DNA from: Sipunculus nudus
Lineage: Eukaryota > Annelida > Sipuncula > Golfingiida > Sipunculidae
Length of the DNA stretch: 64,000 bases
Assembly: GCA_026874595.1 (NCBI GenBank)
Contig: CM049307.1
Span: forward strand, 75,492,643 to 75,556,642
Direction: 5' to 3'
A program made the position numbers and the translations under genes. Position 1 is the stretch's first letter. Each line of letters begins with the position of its first letter. Positions 49,857 to 60,949 of this stretch are shown here, one piece after another. The notes under the pieces were generated by a model. It was given only the letters and a program-made list of their open reading frames with translations. It had not been told where the DNA came from and ran no database searches.

Positions 49857-52195
49857 CTGTAAAACATAGCAAAAATCTCTCATTAATATCATATAATTAT
49901 AAAATGATAACCTTCAGAAAAATTCTGCTGAACATAAATAAATGAAAAATGCACATATTTCATTCAGTCAAATGGACCTTGAAACATATGCAGAAGTTTT
50001 TCTATGCATTTAATTTTGTTAAATGGTATTTATAGTGATACTAACACTATTGAGTTACTTACATACCCTCTGACACCCTGTCTTTCCCATGGTGTGCCTC
50101 CTTTTGTGAGATTAGGTGTCACTTACTGGCTGCATACATTATGCTGCGAGCTAATCAAGCTAAGCTGGCCTAGATTATGATATTTCTACATGCCCAGACA
50201 TACCCCGGACACGCATCAACTGCTCAGTCAGCAGATAAGAGTATTTGAGAGAGATAGCAGGTAAACTTTGTTCAAACAACTCTCTTTTCTAACAGGCACT
50301 CATAGAGTCTGACTGATAACCAATGTTCAATAGCACCCGCTGAGCTGGGGAATAAAACTGGACCAGTCAGCCCTTGTCTATGAGTGTACAGAGGTTATGT
50401 AAACTCTGATTCTTGATCATCAATTCTGATAAACCATTTGAAAATGACCTCAGCTATCAATTTTCAAAGTTCAGGTGCACAAAAAAGATTCCTAAATAGC
50501 CACTTATATTTGCATTCAAAAAAAGATACTGAACTATAAATGTGAGGTTTCCTATTTTCATCCACAATTGAATAATGTTTGCATATCATTGTTAAGTAAT
50601 ATCCTTTTTTTTTTTTAGAATTTTCCAGTGCAATGAGTTGTCTAATATTAACCATCACTGATTTAAAATCAAACATGAGTTAGCCAGCACATAATAACAT
50701 TTTTTTTCTAACTCTGATTCTTTATGATAACAAGTGTTCACACTGTTGAGAAGCTAAATATTCTATCAGTCTTCACAACTTCCACTACATGTGATTGCCT
50801 GTGTAATCACTCATGAGAACAGAAACAATGTCCCCCTCATTCTGCATAACTTTCACTATATGTGATCAATACTATGGGTTATCACAGAAATCAACTACCT
50901 GAACTAGCTAAGGTCACCTGTTAAAAGCCAGCATGTACCGGTATGTGTTATTACACGAGCATGTACATGTCACACCTAAAGTGCCAGTATAGCAACAGCA
51001 TACATATACAGTTGTACGTGATTCAAAACAGTTACAACTGTCCTATTGATGAATTTAGTAGTTGTTGTATTGCTGACACCAAAACTGCTGATCTAAGTGC
51101 TTCTAAATTCACAAAAAGATGCCTACCAAGTAATGTGAAGAAACCATCAGATATTAAACACATGATCAAAGCCAGCATAATTCTGGCATGCTCCATTCCC
51201 GCCAGTTGTCTAGTAAGTAGATTCAAATTCCTAAGAACTAGCTGAATAAACATCAAGTAACCACATGACCACTTCCGAGTTTATGTCAGCAGAGGCTATA
51301 CATGTCACACCTACATCAAATTATACAGGTGCAAACACTTTTGGTGGTTTTACGACAAGAACCCTAGTTATATGTCTGGAGACTTATCATTGCATCAGGC
51401 GTACATGAAACAATCCCAGGCTGTGCTGATATCATGAAATTTCCCTCAAGTAATTTTGTGGAAACACGTTTTTGGTAAGCACACATGTTTTGTGATATTA
51501 ATTCCCATTGGTTGGGTCCCCCACCACTCCTCTGTTTGACAGAACACTCCTTTTAGAATAATCCTGTCTGAGGTTATAGTGTGATTAACCAATCTTATGT
51601 GCGATAATGAACCCTTCCTCTCTGCTCGGACTATCAGTGATAAAGCAAGGTGTGCTTCACTAAACACTGGTTAAGCAACCAAGTTGATTTCATTATCTTA
51701 GCAGCACCTCAATTAAGATATGTTTATTGTATTGAAATCATGTTTTGAACATAGATTAGTGATTTAAAAAAAAAGAAGTAATTTTAATATCAAATTATCA
51801 AATTAATCCATCTAAATTATCAAGAACTTGAGATCCTGTGAAAAAAAAATAAAAGATTTCAAAATATTAAATGGTAAATATCTGGATAATTTTTAAAATG
51901 GACCAGTATCAGTTCAGTGAAAGTAAGACTATGCATATCCAAAATGGTCCAGTTAAAAAAAAAAAAAATATATATATAAAAAATATCTCCTAATGAGAAG
52001 TATCCAAACTGTAGATCAATTTGTTAGAAGTATCCAAATTGCGTTTGACAGCAGAAATATATATCCTGACTGACGCCCTGGAATCACTGGTCCAGTTGAT
52101 ATCATAAAGCGCAAACGACAACACAAGTGCCACCACGTATCACAAACAAACACGTATACATGATGCTACAAAATTTCACAAAAACAAACACCAAC
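49857..52195 (-). other. Intron of the small-Maf gene
   Basis: AT-rich sequence with short open frames. A segment at 50943-51195 on the + strand has an open frame ending at a good donor (CTA|GTAAGT) but no acceptor or recognisable domain. Confidence 0.6.
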
Positions 52196-52258
52196 CTGCC
52201 AGTATTCCAACTCATCAGTTTTAGTCTCAAGTCCTGGTGAAAACGCAGGGTTTACCAT
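52196..52258 (-). CDS. MAFK: Small Maf, alternative first coding exon a
   Basis: ATG at 52258 in the context TTGACCATGG, 21 codons (MVNPAFSPGLETKTDELEYW and one Gln), then donor CAG|GTTGGT in phase 0. It joins to the APVH exon without a frame change; isoform length would be 21+36+14+141 = 212 residues. Upstream, on the minus strand, is GC-richer DNA with a TATA box (52437-52443) and a full CRE (52625-52632), which supports this as a real first exon. The donor is weaker than those of the other exons. Confidence 0.65.
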
Positions 52259-52436
52259 GGTCAACATTGACAGAGACACTATGACCGACCTGGATAAAAA
52301 CGTAGTCCGGGTTAGTTGCTGAAACAGCTATCTGCCGTGGCAGGCTTGCTATCACTGATGAGACTCACTATAGATGAACGTAATATCACAAGTGCAGCTC
52401 ACTTAGAAATGACTGCACTTGTTTATCCCCCGCCAC

Positions 52437-52443
52437 ATTTATA
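52437..52443 (-). promoter_or_regulatory. TATA box for first exon a
   Basis: The minus strand reads TATAAAT within AAAAGTATAAATGTGG, 179 bases upstream of the ATG at 52258. This predicts a transcript start near 52410. Confidence 0.45.
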
Positions 52444-52582
52444 CTTTTGCATACCTGGCAAATAGCATAATCATTTGGGTCATAGAACTACGCAAGCTGT
52501 TTCTCAGTACAGGCAAACAACACGGTGGGCGGGGCTTCAGTCTCATTCGTTGACGACTGTGCTGTTCGTCAGTCAGCGCTCG

Positions 52583-52592
52583 TGAATCAGCA
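52583..52592 (+). promoter_or_regulatory. AP-1/half-MARE-like site
   Basis: TGAATCAGCA: a TGANTCA-type core followed by the GCA flank that Maf proteins contact. One base differs from the consensus TGACTCAGCA. It lies in the same GC-rich upstream region as the TATA box and CRE. Confidence 0.3.
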
Positions 52593-52624
52593 TAGGCCCA
52601 TTGATAAAATTCTACGAGAGTGGG

Positions 52625-52632
52625 TGACGTCA
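52625..52632. promoter_or_regulatory. Palindromic CRE
   Basis: TGACGTCA, the full CREB/ATF site, about 185 bp upstream of the TATA box on the minus strand. TGACGTCA is also the centre of CRE-type MAREs, but the GC flanks are missing. Confidence 0.4.
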
Positions 52633-52819
52633 GAGCCTGGCGGCGCACACCAAGTGACCTCATAGGTCGCCTACTAGGCCTGTTTACTGCAGACACCCAC
52701 GTAGGCATCGGGCAGCGGGTATTTTTACTCTTGTTTACAACCAATATACCAAAACATGCAACCACCCACTGTACAACAAATGTCAGCAATTCACTAAACA
52801 GCCCACTGTAACAGCGTAG

Positions 52820-54035
52820 CATCTATCTTTTAATTAATTCACTATCCACACTAAGCATGCGCAAACGCGTTCAGACGGCGAGGAGTTTATGAATGAACAA
52901 TCAAAGCAAATATTACACACGCGGTCTATCAGAAGTGTTATTAAGCAGGTGCTTAATAATATCAATTGGTACGTGAAAATGTAGGGAGAGGTTTGCATCC
53001 TCGAGGGATGTATGACCGGCTAGTTATGATTTTTATGTCGCTCCACTGGTATTCACGACAGGAAACCCACTACCTCCCTCCCTGGGTTGGTTGCGGTGGA
53101 CCCCTCCGGCTGTCGTCTGCGAACATCCGTTTATTACTTGTGAGAGGCAAGGTGGCCTTTCCGCTGGAATTTATTAAGTCTGAAAAAAAATTCCGATACC
53201 TTAATAGGACTGATATGGCCTACCTCCTGGTAACCCAACTCAGTATAGACGCCGTTTGAATCAGAAGGACTAAAAATTCCTTTCGTCCATCATACAGACG
53301 CTTTAAATAGCGCGGGAATGTCGAGATAGCGGGCGCACTTTTAATTTGGCTCAATTAGCCTGAATTAGACCTCAGTATCTCAGAAATGATTTAATTTACA
53401 CACGTCCATATTAATTCAACGCTGCGGAAACATTTCGTTTACCAGAGCAGTATACTTTATTGATTATATGGCAAAAATCAAAATCTTTTCTTTAGGAACG
53501 CTATTCCGTGCAAGTGCACGCTGTTTTAATTTATTTACCTTGCCTCAACTATGATAATATTTTAAGATAAAGAGATAATTTAGGTCTTTGTCCATTGGCA
53601 CCTCTGCAAATGAGAAAATTAGAAATTCATCGCTAGTTCTCCTTCAAGATGTTTTCTAAAAAGACATCTTATCCAATGATTAAGTGTTATATATCATCTC
53701 TAAAGCTGGTAGATTTTCATTTTACAGGATCTGTGGTTCTATAGCGAAGTCCCTATAACATATAGCGTTTCCCGAAGTTCTCTATGCTTAAAACAAGTTT
53801 CCATATATGCCGTCGCGAAACGCTCAGTCATAAAAGATAATATAAATATGATTGCTTGCAAATTATTTCTGGTGAAAGTGAAAATATTGGCTAAGCGAGA
53901 TTTACCCCATGGTTTGTTTTTATTAACGAACTGTAATAAAATCACGTTAACGTTCAGACCGGAGTACCACAAGCGATTGTGTAACACAGGCCATGTGTGC
54001 GATTACATAACTGACTAGTGCGATATGATACTCAC
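52820..54035 (-). other. Region between first exons a and b
   Basis: Contains GC/CpG-richer DNA at 52850-53330 without a recognised gene. The plus-strand frame 52966-53259 has no start context, splice sites or domain I know. The rest is AT-rich. Confidence 0.4.
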
Positions 54036-54104
54036 GTTTGCTTGTTGACACTGCTCCAGATAACGTGCTATAGCGAGCTGCTTGTGCTTCAGCGTGGCCA
54101 GCAT
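54036..54104 (-). CDS. MAFK: Small Maf, alternative first coding exon b
   Basis: ATG at 54104 (CAACCATGC), 23 codons reading MLATLKHKQLAIARYLEQCQ and three more, then a strong donor AAC|GTGAGT in phase 0. The peptide looks like a short amphipathic helix. A TATA-like run (minus strand of 54250-54256) lies about 146 bp upstream, and CpG-rich DNA follows at 54310-54350. Spliced to the APVH exon it would give a 214-residue isoform. Its function is unknown, and no match to vertebrate small-Maf N-termini is seen. Confidence 0.65.
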
Positions 54105-54789
54105 GGTTGAAATCCGTTAATACTGTATGTACATGTAAATGAATATTGGTTATGTGTGGGATCCCAGCACTATCTGCCCCGACGTTGAATCATGACATTT
54201 CACAGAATTACTGAATCATTTGTTTTTATCACAATGGCCACTGCTTTGAATATATATGGGTGTTAGCCCTATACTGATATTAGTACGAGTGTTTTTACTA
54301 AAGATGATATCGCCTCACGCCCGACTGCGCGCATACCGTGAGTAGGAATGACTGAAGAAAAGGAATCCCGACCCGGATATACAAGCTAAGATACTCCTAG
54401 GTGAAAGGCTCAGCAAATAACTGCTAGTGCACTGGAGTGTATACCTCTTTACATCTACAAAGCTGTGATAACTGAGTGCATAAAGTTCATCCAGTTACAG
54501 GACCAGGCTACAAGCTACAACATGATAATCAAGATCATATTTATTCTAGGTCAGCCTGCCAAACTTAAACCTGACCAACCTCTTGACCCCATTGTGAACA
54601 TAACCAGTACATATCAATACATCAGCCATGCTTACTGTGAAAAACAGCTTTCACTCTATTAAATTATATGGTCCAAGTATTCCAACCAGATCAAACTTTA
54701 CACCTACCTCAGCATGATGTATTTGCTAATGACATGTATTCATACAGGTATTTTATGTGTATTGACATTTTATTATTAAACCCATTCAT

Positions 54790-54792
<3 letters not shown>

Positions 54793-54858
<66 letters not shown>
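54793..54858. repeat. (TA)n(GA)n microsatellite
   Basis: A TA run passing directly into a GA run. Confidence 0.95.
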
Positions 54859-54862
<4 letters not shown>

Positions 54863-55028
54863 TTTTAGTCTAATAATACTATCTGCAATGATGATTGTGG
54901 AGCAGGTTTGTTTTAACTGTGAAATCGGTCTCTTATTTTTGACCCAAGTTATACAATTGTGAAGATTATCCATGTTTTGGCTGATTTTAAAGCGTTAAAT
55001 TATTAAATATAATTTTATTTTTTTAACA

Positions 55029-55047
55029 TGTTTCTTTTGTAAGGGGG
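55029..55047. repeat. Poly-G tract
   Basis: Uninterrupted G run, one of several homopolymer G/C tracts in the window. Confidence 0.9.
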
Positions 55048-55189
55048 GGGGGGGGGGCTGGAAGGTGATTAACACAGTGGTGTGAGTAGAGAAGAGTGAT
55101 GACAATTGGTCACTTTGTGAATCACTGTTAGATAATATTACTGATCCAGCCATGCAGTACTGCTGATGCAGCCTGGCCCTCTGGCTGAC

Positions 55190-55270
55190 CTTAATTAGCC
55201 CAGCAGCTGAGGACATGCTGGACCAGGGGGTCTGAGCTGCACTGTGTACAAAAGAGTGTACCCCAGACAT
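55190..55270 (-). CDS. Small Maf, possible alternative first exon (weak)
   Basis: ATG at 55270, 27 codons (starting MSGVHSFVHSAAQTPW), then a possible donor AAG|GTCAGC in phase 0. Composition is more GC-rich than its surroundings. The donor is mediocre and a phase-0 match is expected one time in three by chance, so this may be a coincidence. Confidence 0.25.
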
Positions 55271-56559
55271 AACATCTGTACTAGTCAGTCATCACTGGGT
55301 CAGGGTCAGTCAGTCTGGTACAAAAACATAACAGCAGTCATCATGCATGAGACAGCATTCCAGCAACTAAAAACCTAACTCAGGTACACTCTCAGGTACA
55401 CTGGTCAGTAAACATGTAACTTGTCCACACTTCTATCACTTGATTATAATTTGTACATCCTGCTCCCCCCCCCCCCCATAAGCTCTGCTGTTTAAAATGT
55501 TTCGTAAAAATTATTCAGATTATTATTATCCAGATATGATGTCAACCAGATTAGTCACTCATATTATAAACTTTTTTCTATATCTCAGAGCCTGTAAAGT
55601 AAAACTCTGTACTGATCTACAATTTTGTACAAAAACAGGAGAAACATTGACAATTATTATAGTGTATTGTTCATGAGTGAATTTTTAAATTGTAGAAAAA
55701 TAGTCATTCAGTCACTAAACAAATGATATTTGTGAAAGTAAGTGCCCCATTGGTTGGATCACATGGACATTATACATTTAGACCAAATAAAAATGCAGAT
55801 ATCCAAATGAATCTGTTTTGACAATTATATGGGGATAAAATAATGTATGATGAACTCCTTTATTGTCAAATACAAACAAATGAACATCTGGCATAAATAA
55901 AATTTCTTATGTTGAACACATTTACAAATGGATAACTGCGACTGAAGTTATTTCCGCTTCAGGCCCCTGGAGCATTACAGCTGCATGTAAGAGCTAATCT
56001 AAACCTCCATCAAAGATCCTGTTTTTGTTTCTAAATAATTTCCAAAAAAGTTGGGAGGATCATCATCATGGTTGCATTTGAACACATCTGGTGTGTTACA
56101 AGCAGCTTTTTTTCCAAGCCGAAAAATGAAAGGAAATTGTTGTAACTTCTGATAATCCAAGCATTGATATATGGAAACAGTCAAATATCATATCCCCATT
56201 CTACAGTCTAAAATTGTTGGCATTTTGTTGAATAAATAGCATAAAATTTTGCATAAATTGTCTGCATATTTTGGAAGAGTTTTCTTGCAGCCCTATGCCT
56301 TATTTGTGATCATTATTGAAATGTGGCCCAACTAGAGTAACTACCAAACAAGAAGCAACATTTTCCTTATATGGATACAGAGAAGGGCTCCTAAATGATG
56401 AACCAGCTACTACCTGATATACAATAAAACTTCCAAATGATGGACATTTGTGGGGCCAGGTTGTATATCCATTATAGAAAGGCGCCCATATTATTAAGTA
56501 TATAGATCTATAGGTCTACTTTTTATAGGACTGCATAGTGTCTGTATTCCGTTATTAAG

Positions 56560-57130
56560 TTGGCCTTAATGAAGAGGTGTCTGTAATGAAGAGGTGTCTG
56601 TAATGAAGAGGTGTCTGTAATAAAGAAGTGTAATAAAGAGGTGTCTGCAATGAAGAGACGTGTGTATTGAAGAGGTGTCTGGAATTAAGAGGTGTAATGG
56701 AGAGGTGTCTTCAATGAAGAAGTTTCTGTTATGAAGAGGTGTCGGTAATGAAGAGGTCTGTAATGAAGAGGTATTTGTTATGAAGAGGTGTCTGTTATGA
56801 AGGTGTCTGTAATGAAGAGGTGAAATGGAGAGTTGTCTACAATGAAGAAGTGTCGGTAATGAAGAGGTTGTCTGTTATGAAAAGGTGTTTGTTTTGTTGG
56901 GGGGGGGGGGCCTAATGAAGAGAGATGTCCATAACAAGAAGGTTTCTGTAATGAATAGGTGTCCATAGTATAAAGATGCCTGTAATGAAGAGGCGTGTGT
57001 ATTGAAGAGGTGTCTGTAATGAAGAGGTGTCTGTAATGACAAGTTGTCTGTAATGAAGAAGTGTCTGTAATGACAAGTTGTCTGTAATGAAGAAGTGTCT
57101 GTAACAAATTGTCAAAAATGAAGAGGTTTT
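56560..57130. repeat. 17-bp minisatellite
   Basis: About 30 variants of AATGAAGAGGTGTCTGT with single-base changes and small deletions, interrupted by a poly-G tract near 56900. The minus-strand frame 56778-57200 translates the array and is not a gene. The array lies in the small-Maf gene region between first exons. Confidence 0.93.
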
Positions 57131-57687
57131 TCTTTCTGGGGAGTCCTTCATCGATTTTGTTAAGATAATTCCTGTTTAAATTTACTTTAGATTTCCGCAA
57201 ATTTCAACACAATTCATATTTACATTGTAGGTAATATGTTTTTCAGCCTTAGTTGTATCCTTACCAAATTTTAAACAAAATTTAACTGACAGTTTGTGTA
57301 AGGTTATTCCTTCACAAAAACCAGCATATTGGCGGATCCTTATTCAATTAGATAATAATTATCAATCAGCCATGCATAATCTCATCAGATTTAATTAATA
57401 ATTAATTTAAAGATTTCATTAAATTCATGAAATTATGACATGCTTTTTAAAACTTCTGTACAATTTTTAAGATAATGTATGAAAATGCATGAAAAAATGT
57501 CACTAACATAGTGTCTATATAGATCCATGAAAGGATTTTCCAAGAATCAGTTTGCTTCCTTGAATATTAATGCAAACCTTTTTTAGAATTAGTTTGCAAA
57601 AACATTACGTGATGCCTGATCTATCATGATATGATTTTAAACAGATAAATTTTGTGAAAAACCTGAAGATTTAAACATAAGACCTAC

Positions 57688-57819
57688 CTTATACAAGTTC
57701 ATAACTGTATTATGCAGGTGTCCTGAGTAATGGCTTGTGTTTACACCCAAGTGTCCATGCTGAGTTGTGTGCTGTATGTGGAGGGAGGATGCAAGGTCAT
57801 TCCCATTTTCATCAACCAT
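57688..57819 (-). CDS. MAFK: Small Maf, alternative first coding exon c
   Basis: ATG at 57819, 44 codons without a stop (start MVDENGNDLASSLHIQ, end HNTVMNLYK), then donor AAG|GTAGGT in phase 0. The peptide is rich in His, Asn and Gly and has no known domain. Joined to the APVH exon it would give a 235-residue isoform. Evidence is the exact multiple of three, the donor and the position upstream of the gene on the same strand. It could instead be a chance open frame. Confidence 0.5.
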
Positions 57820-58194
57820 GACAGCACAGGATAAAAGCCCAGTTACAGGTCAAACATGTACTTATGTGTTTGTTATTGTGCCACAATCCCAGTAACACGT
57901 AATTATCTGAAGATCCTTTTAAAGAAGTGCAAGGGGAAGTTATGACAATAAAAATTACAGAAAGCAAACAGAAAATCTTCTGAACTTTCAGTCAGATTCT
58001 GCATCAGTATGCAGAATAGGGTTCAAAAGTGCACCATATTCTGCTTCATTAACTCGGAGGTATTATGTGTTAGTCTGACAAATAATAGCCCAACCCTGGT
58101 CATTAATTAAACGCCCATACCTGGGTGTACAAGCTACGGCTTTATGTAACAGAGTCAGGGAGGATACACTCCATAAGGTTCCCCACTGATTCAC

Positions 58195-58254
58195 CCATCT
58201 CTCCCACTTGTCACTGTAAGACGATGCACCGCTGGGCGCGTGGTGCACACTCAT
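58195..58254 (-). CDS. Small Maf, possible alternative first coding exon d
   Basis: ATG at 58254, 20 codons (MSVHHAPSGASSYSDKW and three more), then donor TGG|GTGAAT in phase 0. It is locally GC- and CpG-rich (GCTGGGCGCGTGG), unlike the surrounding AT-rich DNA, which argues for a conserved exon. A second donor at 58120 (CAG|GTATGG) would leave a phase that does not fit the APVH exon. Confidence 0.4.
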
Positions 58255-59710
58255 GGATATATATGCTTATACTGTAATTAACTATTAGATGAAGTTTGTG
58301 TATAACAGTATATGACTTTTGCTTACATAGATCTGTATGAACTGCATGCTGAGGATAGAGGGGGAAGGTTTTCTTTACTTCAGAAACTGATATTTCATTA
58401 TTAGATTATCCAAAAACTTTCCACTCAATAAATCCACTGTCTTGTTTGCTATTTAGTTCTGCTCTCAAATATATATCAATATACTCAGATTTTAAAGCCA
58501 TGAATTTCATTAGCTATGCAGCCTGTCATGCAAGATCAGCTTACTGGAATAGTATGCATGCAGCCTAGGTATATTTGGGTCCATTCTCTAGTTGTACCAC
58601 AGTATATTAATAAATTTAAAAAAAGCAAGAGATTAATGATATTTATTACCCCTGATCTGAATACAAATAATTATTACAATTTCTGCAACAAAAGTTTTTT
58701 TTGGGGGTGGGGGGGGGGATGTCACTGAATTAAACAACAAAGTTTGGTTTCTACCTCCTGTTAACATCCTTTTTATCCATACAGTTAAAAATATTCAGGT
58801 GACCGTAAATATGATGTTAAAGAGCTTATTCATTTTCACATGTGACAATTCATGTACAACAAAAAAAAATAGGTCTGCTTAATCCATTAAATCTTGCTCT
58901 CTTTCCTCTGATGTTACATCATACACTGATAAACCAATCTGCCTTGCTTTACATTATAAAGAGGAAGATAGATCAGCTGATTAAGCAGACACTTCTGATT
59001 TCCATATAACAAGCTTATTTTGAAAGACATGAGGTCTGTGTCATTTCTGTAAAACTGGTAAAACTCTAATCCCCTACAACTTTTATGTGTTTTATTTTGT
59101 ATGATAATACTTTCTGGCTTTGTCATGCAAAAATGAAAATATACATTTAGGATTTTCCACTATCCGCCCCAACCCCCATTCTGTACAAACGTGTGTGATT
59201 TTGAGTAAAAAACATGAATAAATGAAATTAAAATCTTGCACAAATGATAATTCAACATCTCATACTCGGGAAATATAACCCCAAGGCATATCCTCATTAA
59301 AGCATTCTACAGCACTTATCATGTAACAACTTCATCAAGAGATATATGGGTGACTGGGTCAAATAATAAACATATATTACCTATCTTTAGATAACACAAT
59401 CACACCACATCATGATGCTATTGCTATAAGGCATGACCTTGTTGTAACACTATGAGCACCAAATTCAAGCAAGTGAAAACTGTTTCAAAATTGAAAAATG
59501 TTTTATGAGAGAAGCATGAAAACAGAAGGAAGAAATAAATCTTATTATCATTTTTGTAATGGACCATCCTGATACATATAAATACAGTTTTAAATAAACT
59601 ATTGTACAAATATCCAGCATGCTCTCAATGCCATTTAAAGATAAATAAAAACTATTCTAGAGTAAGAAGTCTGGGATTTTTTTCTATACAAGTTCTGGAC
59701 TTCATGACAA
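58255..59710. other. Probable intron or upstream DNA, nothing supportable
   Basis: AT-rich sequence with a short poly-G/T tract near 58700. No exon, repeat copy or RNA gene is recognised. Confidence 0.45.
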
Positions 59711-60949
59711 AACTAGATGTGTCGGAACGACATGAATGCCCCCTCCTGGGGCAAATTAGAAACATTTGTTAAATTTTGTAAAATTTTTTAAGTTCAGGAG
59801 GTGTTGTATGGTCAAAAGTAGGTCAACAAGGGCAAAATGCAAACTCGATCTGTAAAGGGTCATTATGAAGCAACACACCAAAAATCAGGCCAGTATCTGC
59901 AGGCATTGTGAAAAAAAGTCCATATATGTGCATTTTTCATGAAAATTTCTGTCTTTCATGAAATTTTCTATGTTCAGGATTCAGGTCATATGGTGAAAAA
60001 TAGGTTAACTGGGACGAAACGTGAACTCAATCTGTAAGTGGTCATTATGCGCCCACAGACCAAACATTAGGCCAGTATCTGTAAGAATTCATCGCGAAAC
60101 TAGAATATTAGCAAAAGTTGATAATCATTTATAAATTTAAATTGGAGAGGTATATACCATGTTTCATAACAATCCACCAAATGCTTCCTGAGAAATAAGC
60201 TCCTAAGTTTTTTTCTATACAAAGCTCTGTGATCTTGAAAAGTAGGTCAAGATCACCCATCTTTGAACTTGACCAAGATTTTGTAAATATAATGCAATAG
60301 CACTGAAGAAATGAAGTTCCTGTGTTGAATACCTTTGGAGATATCCTGCACAAAAGGCCAAAATTGAAAAAATCCGATAAAATTTCATTAAAAAATCAGA
60401 AATTGCAGGTGGCGCCACCAAAATTGTGCAGCACATACAGACCATTAGTCCCAATGATCATAGTAAGTCTTGTGAAAATCCACACAATGGTTCCTGAGAT
60501 ATAAACTTCTGAGTGTTTTTCTATAATCAGCTCTAAAATGTAGAAAAATGGGTCAAGGTCACCCATCTTCGAACTTGACGGAGATTTTATCGATAAACAT
60601 CTTCACTGATGAAATAAAATTCCAATGGTGTAGAGATATCCCGCTCACAAGGTAAAAGTTAACAGACGCGGAACAGTCGGACGGACAGACACCGGACAGA
60701 CAGATGGACGGACAGACAGACGGACAGCTTGGGTGACGACAATAGCCCATAAGCCTATGAGCTGAGGGCTAAAAACGGCTGTACATGTGTATTTGTCATG
60801 AAAATTTCTATTTTTGATGAATTTTTCTAAGTTTAGGAGCCGTAAAACGGTCAAAAGTAGGTCAACCGGGACGCAACGCGAACTCGATCTGTAACTGGTC
60901 ATTATCTGCCCACACACCAAAAATCAGGCCAATATCGGGGGCATAAAAA
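59711..60949 (-). mobile_element. Element A, inverted uninterrupted copy
   Basis: Reverse-complement relative of 9585-14312. It starts AACTAGATGTGTCGGAACGA, then ATGCCCCCTCCTGGGGC, and ends ATCGGGGGCATAAAAAT. It carries the same parts in reverse order: GACC-rich units, the GTCC/GTCT-like block (60660-60725), the AGCCCTCAGC/GCTGAGGGCT motif and one perfect GGTGGCGCCACC. At 1.24 kb it lacks the 2.7-kb element B seen in the forward copy, which confirms that B was inserted there. Confidence 0.8.

Noticed and set aside
50943-51245. 100-codon plus-strand frame with a good donor (CTA|GTAAGT)
   Set aside because: No acceptor or downstream partner exon in phase, no domain recognised, and it lies inside the small-Maf intron on the other strand.
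52439-52822. 127-codon minus-strand frame upstream of first exon a
   Set aside because: It overlaps the CRE/TATA promoter region, ends at the TATA box and has no domain; more likely GC-rich promoter DNA lacking stops.
52966-53259. 97-codon plus-strand frame
   Set aside because: CpG-rich but no recognisable domain, splice sites or poly(A) signal; probably upstream regulatory DNA or an old repeat.
56778-57200. 140-codon minus-strand frame
   Set aside because: Translates the 17-bp minisatellite.
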